Assembly (NCBI RefSeq): GCF_001729485.1
Contig: NZ_CP017157.1
Coordinates: 7,874,001-7,938,000, forward strand
Source of the DNA: Streptomyces lydicus
GTDB lineage: Bacteria > Actinomycetota > Actinomycetes > Streptomycetales > Streptomycetaceae
Length of the DNA stretch: 64,000 bases
Reading direction: 5' to 3'
In this document: positions 62,983 through 64,000 of the stretch, one piece after another
Numbering within the stretch: the stretch's first letter is position 1
How the letters are laid out: each line of letters starts with the position of its first letter
Program-made: the position numbers and the translations under genes
Notes under the pieces: model-generated
What the model saw: the letters and a program-made list of their open reading frames with translations, nothing else
The model's database searches: none
What the model was told of the DNA's origin: nothing

Positions 62983-63878
62983 CGGTCGCCGCCGATCGCC
63001 GCCAGCGGGGGCACGGCGGGGGCGGCCGGGCCGGGGACCGCCGGTTCCGCTCCCTTGCGGGCGAGCCGCAGCACGGCGGAGGACACCCGGGCGACGGCGT
63101 CCGGCACCTGACGGAAGCTGGGGAAGTCGTTGATGTCGACGACCACCGGGCCGTCCGGTCCGAGCAGGACGTCGACGCCGTACAGGTCGAGGCCGAAGAC
63201 CGTGCCGATCTCCGCGGTGATCCGGGCGACCTCGGCAGTCAGCGGGACCTGGCGCTCCCGTACGGCGTGCCCGGGGTGCAGCGGGGAGCGGCGCTCGGTC
63301 GCGTAGAGCTCACCGGCGACGCAGTACACCTTCAGGTCCGTACCGGAGTTGGGCACGTACGGCTGGGCGATCAGCAGTCCGCCGGCCGCCCCGCCCGGCT
63401 CCGCGGGCTCCGCCGCGCCGGCGGCGGGCAGCCGGTCCGGCGACTCGACCAGCCGGACCGCGCGCCCGGAGCTGCCGTCCGCGGGCTTGACGACGAGGGG
63501 GAACTCCGCCTCGGGTATCTGGGCGAACTCCTCGGCCCGGGCGGCCGCGTAGGTCACCGGTACCGGCAGTCCGCTGCCGCGGGCGATCACCGCGGCCAGC
63601 GCCTTGTCGCGCACCCCCCGGATCGCCCGGACGTCGTTCACCGTCGTCAGCCCGACCGCGGCCGCCGCTTCCAGGAGGCTCAGGCCGGGGCCGCCGGAGA
63701 CGGTCTTGAGCACCCAGGCGTCATGGCTGCCCGCGCGCACCGCCTCGGACAGCGGCAGCAGCGAGCGGCCCGGCCACATCACGTCCACCTGGTGCCCCCA
63801 GGCGGTGAGTTGGCGGATCACGTCCAGCGGCATGCCGTCGTAGCGGTACTGCTCCTCCACCAGGAAGCAGAGTCTCAT
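62979..63878 (-). CDS. RimK-like ATP-grasp ligase, first of pair
   Basis: A 299-residue protein: RDKALAAVIARGSGLPVPVTY, PLVVKPADGSSGRAVRLVES (the ATP-binding lysine and flexible loop), LLIAQPYVP and VVVDINDFPSF with the metal-binding Asp and Asn. The first 75 residues form the pre-ATP-grasp fold. It differs from its neighbour mainly in the loop and tail. ATG 63878 has GAGGG upstream. Two such ligases side by side suggest successive additions to a small molecule or peptide. No obvious precursor peptide is visible nearby. Confidence 0.75.
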   Translation of the reverse strand: MRLCFLVEEQYRYDGMPLDVIRQLTAWGHQVDVMWPGRSLLPLSEAVRAGSHDAWVLKTVSGGPGLSLLEAAAAVGLTTVNDVRAIRGVRDKALAAVIARGSGLPVPVTYAAARAEEFAQIPEAEFPLVVKPADGSSGRAVRLVESPDRLPAAGAAEPAEPGGAAGGLLIAQPYVPNSGTDLKVYCVAGELYATERRSPLHPGHAVRERQVPLTAEVARITAEIGTVFGLDLYGVDVLLGPDGPVVVDINDFPSFRQVPDAVARVSSAVLRLARKGAEPAVPGPAAPAVPPLAAIGGDR

Positions 63879-64000
63879 CGGGGCACCCTCGTCATCGCCG
63901 CACGTCCGTCCACCGTCCGTCCGGCAGATCCATGACGCACCAGGATCCCACGGGGGGCCGGGCGGGGCGGGGCGGACCCGCGCGCCCGGCTCCCCGTCCG

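Overview
The window is very GC-rich, has strong GAGG-type ribosome binding sites and frequent GTG starts, and carries a two-domain germacradienol/geosmin synthase, a TraB-type conjugation module and a tRNA-Ser-targeted integrative element. Together these point to a Streptomyces or close relative (inference from gene content).

Positions 1-37740 hold two tandem copies of one actinomycete integrative and conjugative element (AICE). The left copy enters the window part-way through (1-16269). The right copy is complete (16270-37740, about 21.5 kb). Position 1 corresponds to position 21500. The copies are nearly identical except for a patch of many one-base indels at about 29.0-31.0 kb. The element order, read from the complete copy, is: attachment site and hairpin; tyrosine integrase and excisionase (minus strand); an iteron-like region; replication initiator and prim-pol; small membrane proteins; a repeat array that is the candidate clt; the TraB DNA pump; a long membrane protein with a duplicated C-terminal domain; a coupled run of small transfer/spread genes; a regulatory hub (XRE-type regulator facing a GntR-Nudix fusion, with shared palindromic operators); and a plus-strand cargo arm ending at the att site. 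The cargo is a small membrane protein, a zinc-finger/HTH protein, a DUF3800-like protein, and a GHKL ATPase fused to a PD-(D/E)XK nuclease-like domain, which is a candidate defence effector.

Positions 37741-40004 are an older, decayed insertion unit between two tRNA-Ser 3' fragments. It holds a broken HTH regulator, a strong terminator and an intact ParB/DGQHR-like gene. The third tRNA fragment is the most diverged, as expected if each insertion pushes older 3' ends outward.

From about 40.0 kb the sequence looks chromosomal. It contains a Rieske oxygenase with a small ORF and a GT2 glycosyltransferase; a stand-alone GltD-like protein; a nucleotide-chemistry neighbourhood (two HIT proteins, a ThiL-like kinase, a CMP-kinase-like protein and a membrane protein); a polytopic M48 metallopeptidase with a coupled partner; an Arg-rich microprotein upstream of an ABC exporter; a Fpg/Nei glycosylase and TetR regulator facing an NTF2-like/NmrA-like operon; a repeat-rich secreted protein; geosmin synthase; and two overlapping ATP-grasp ligases.
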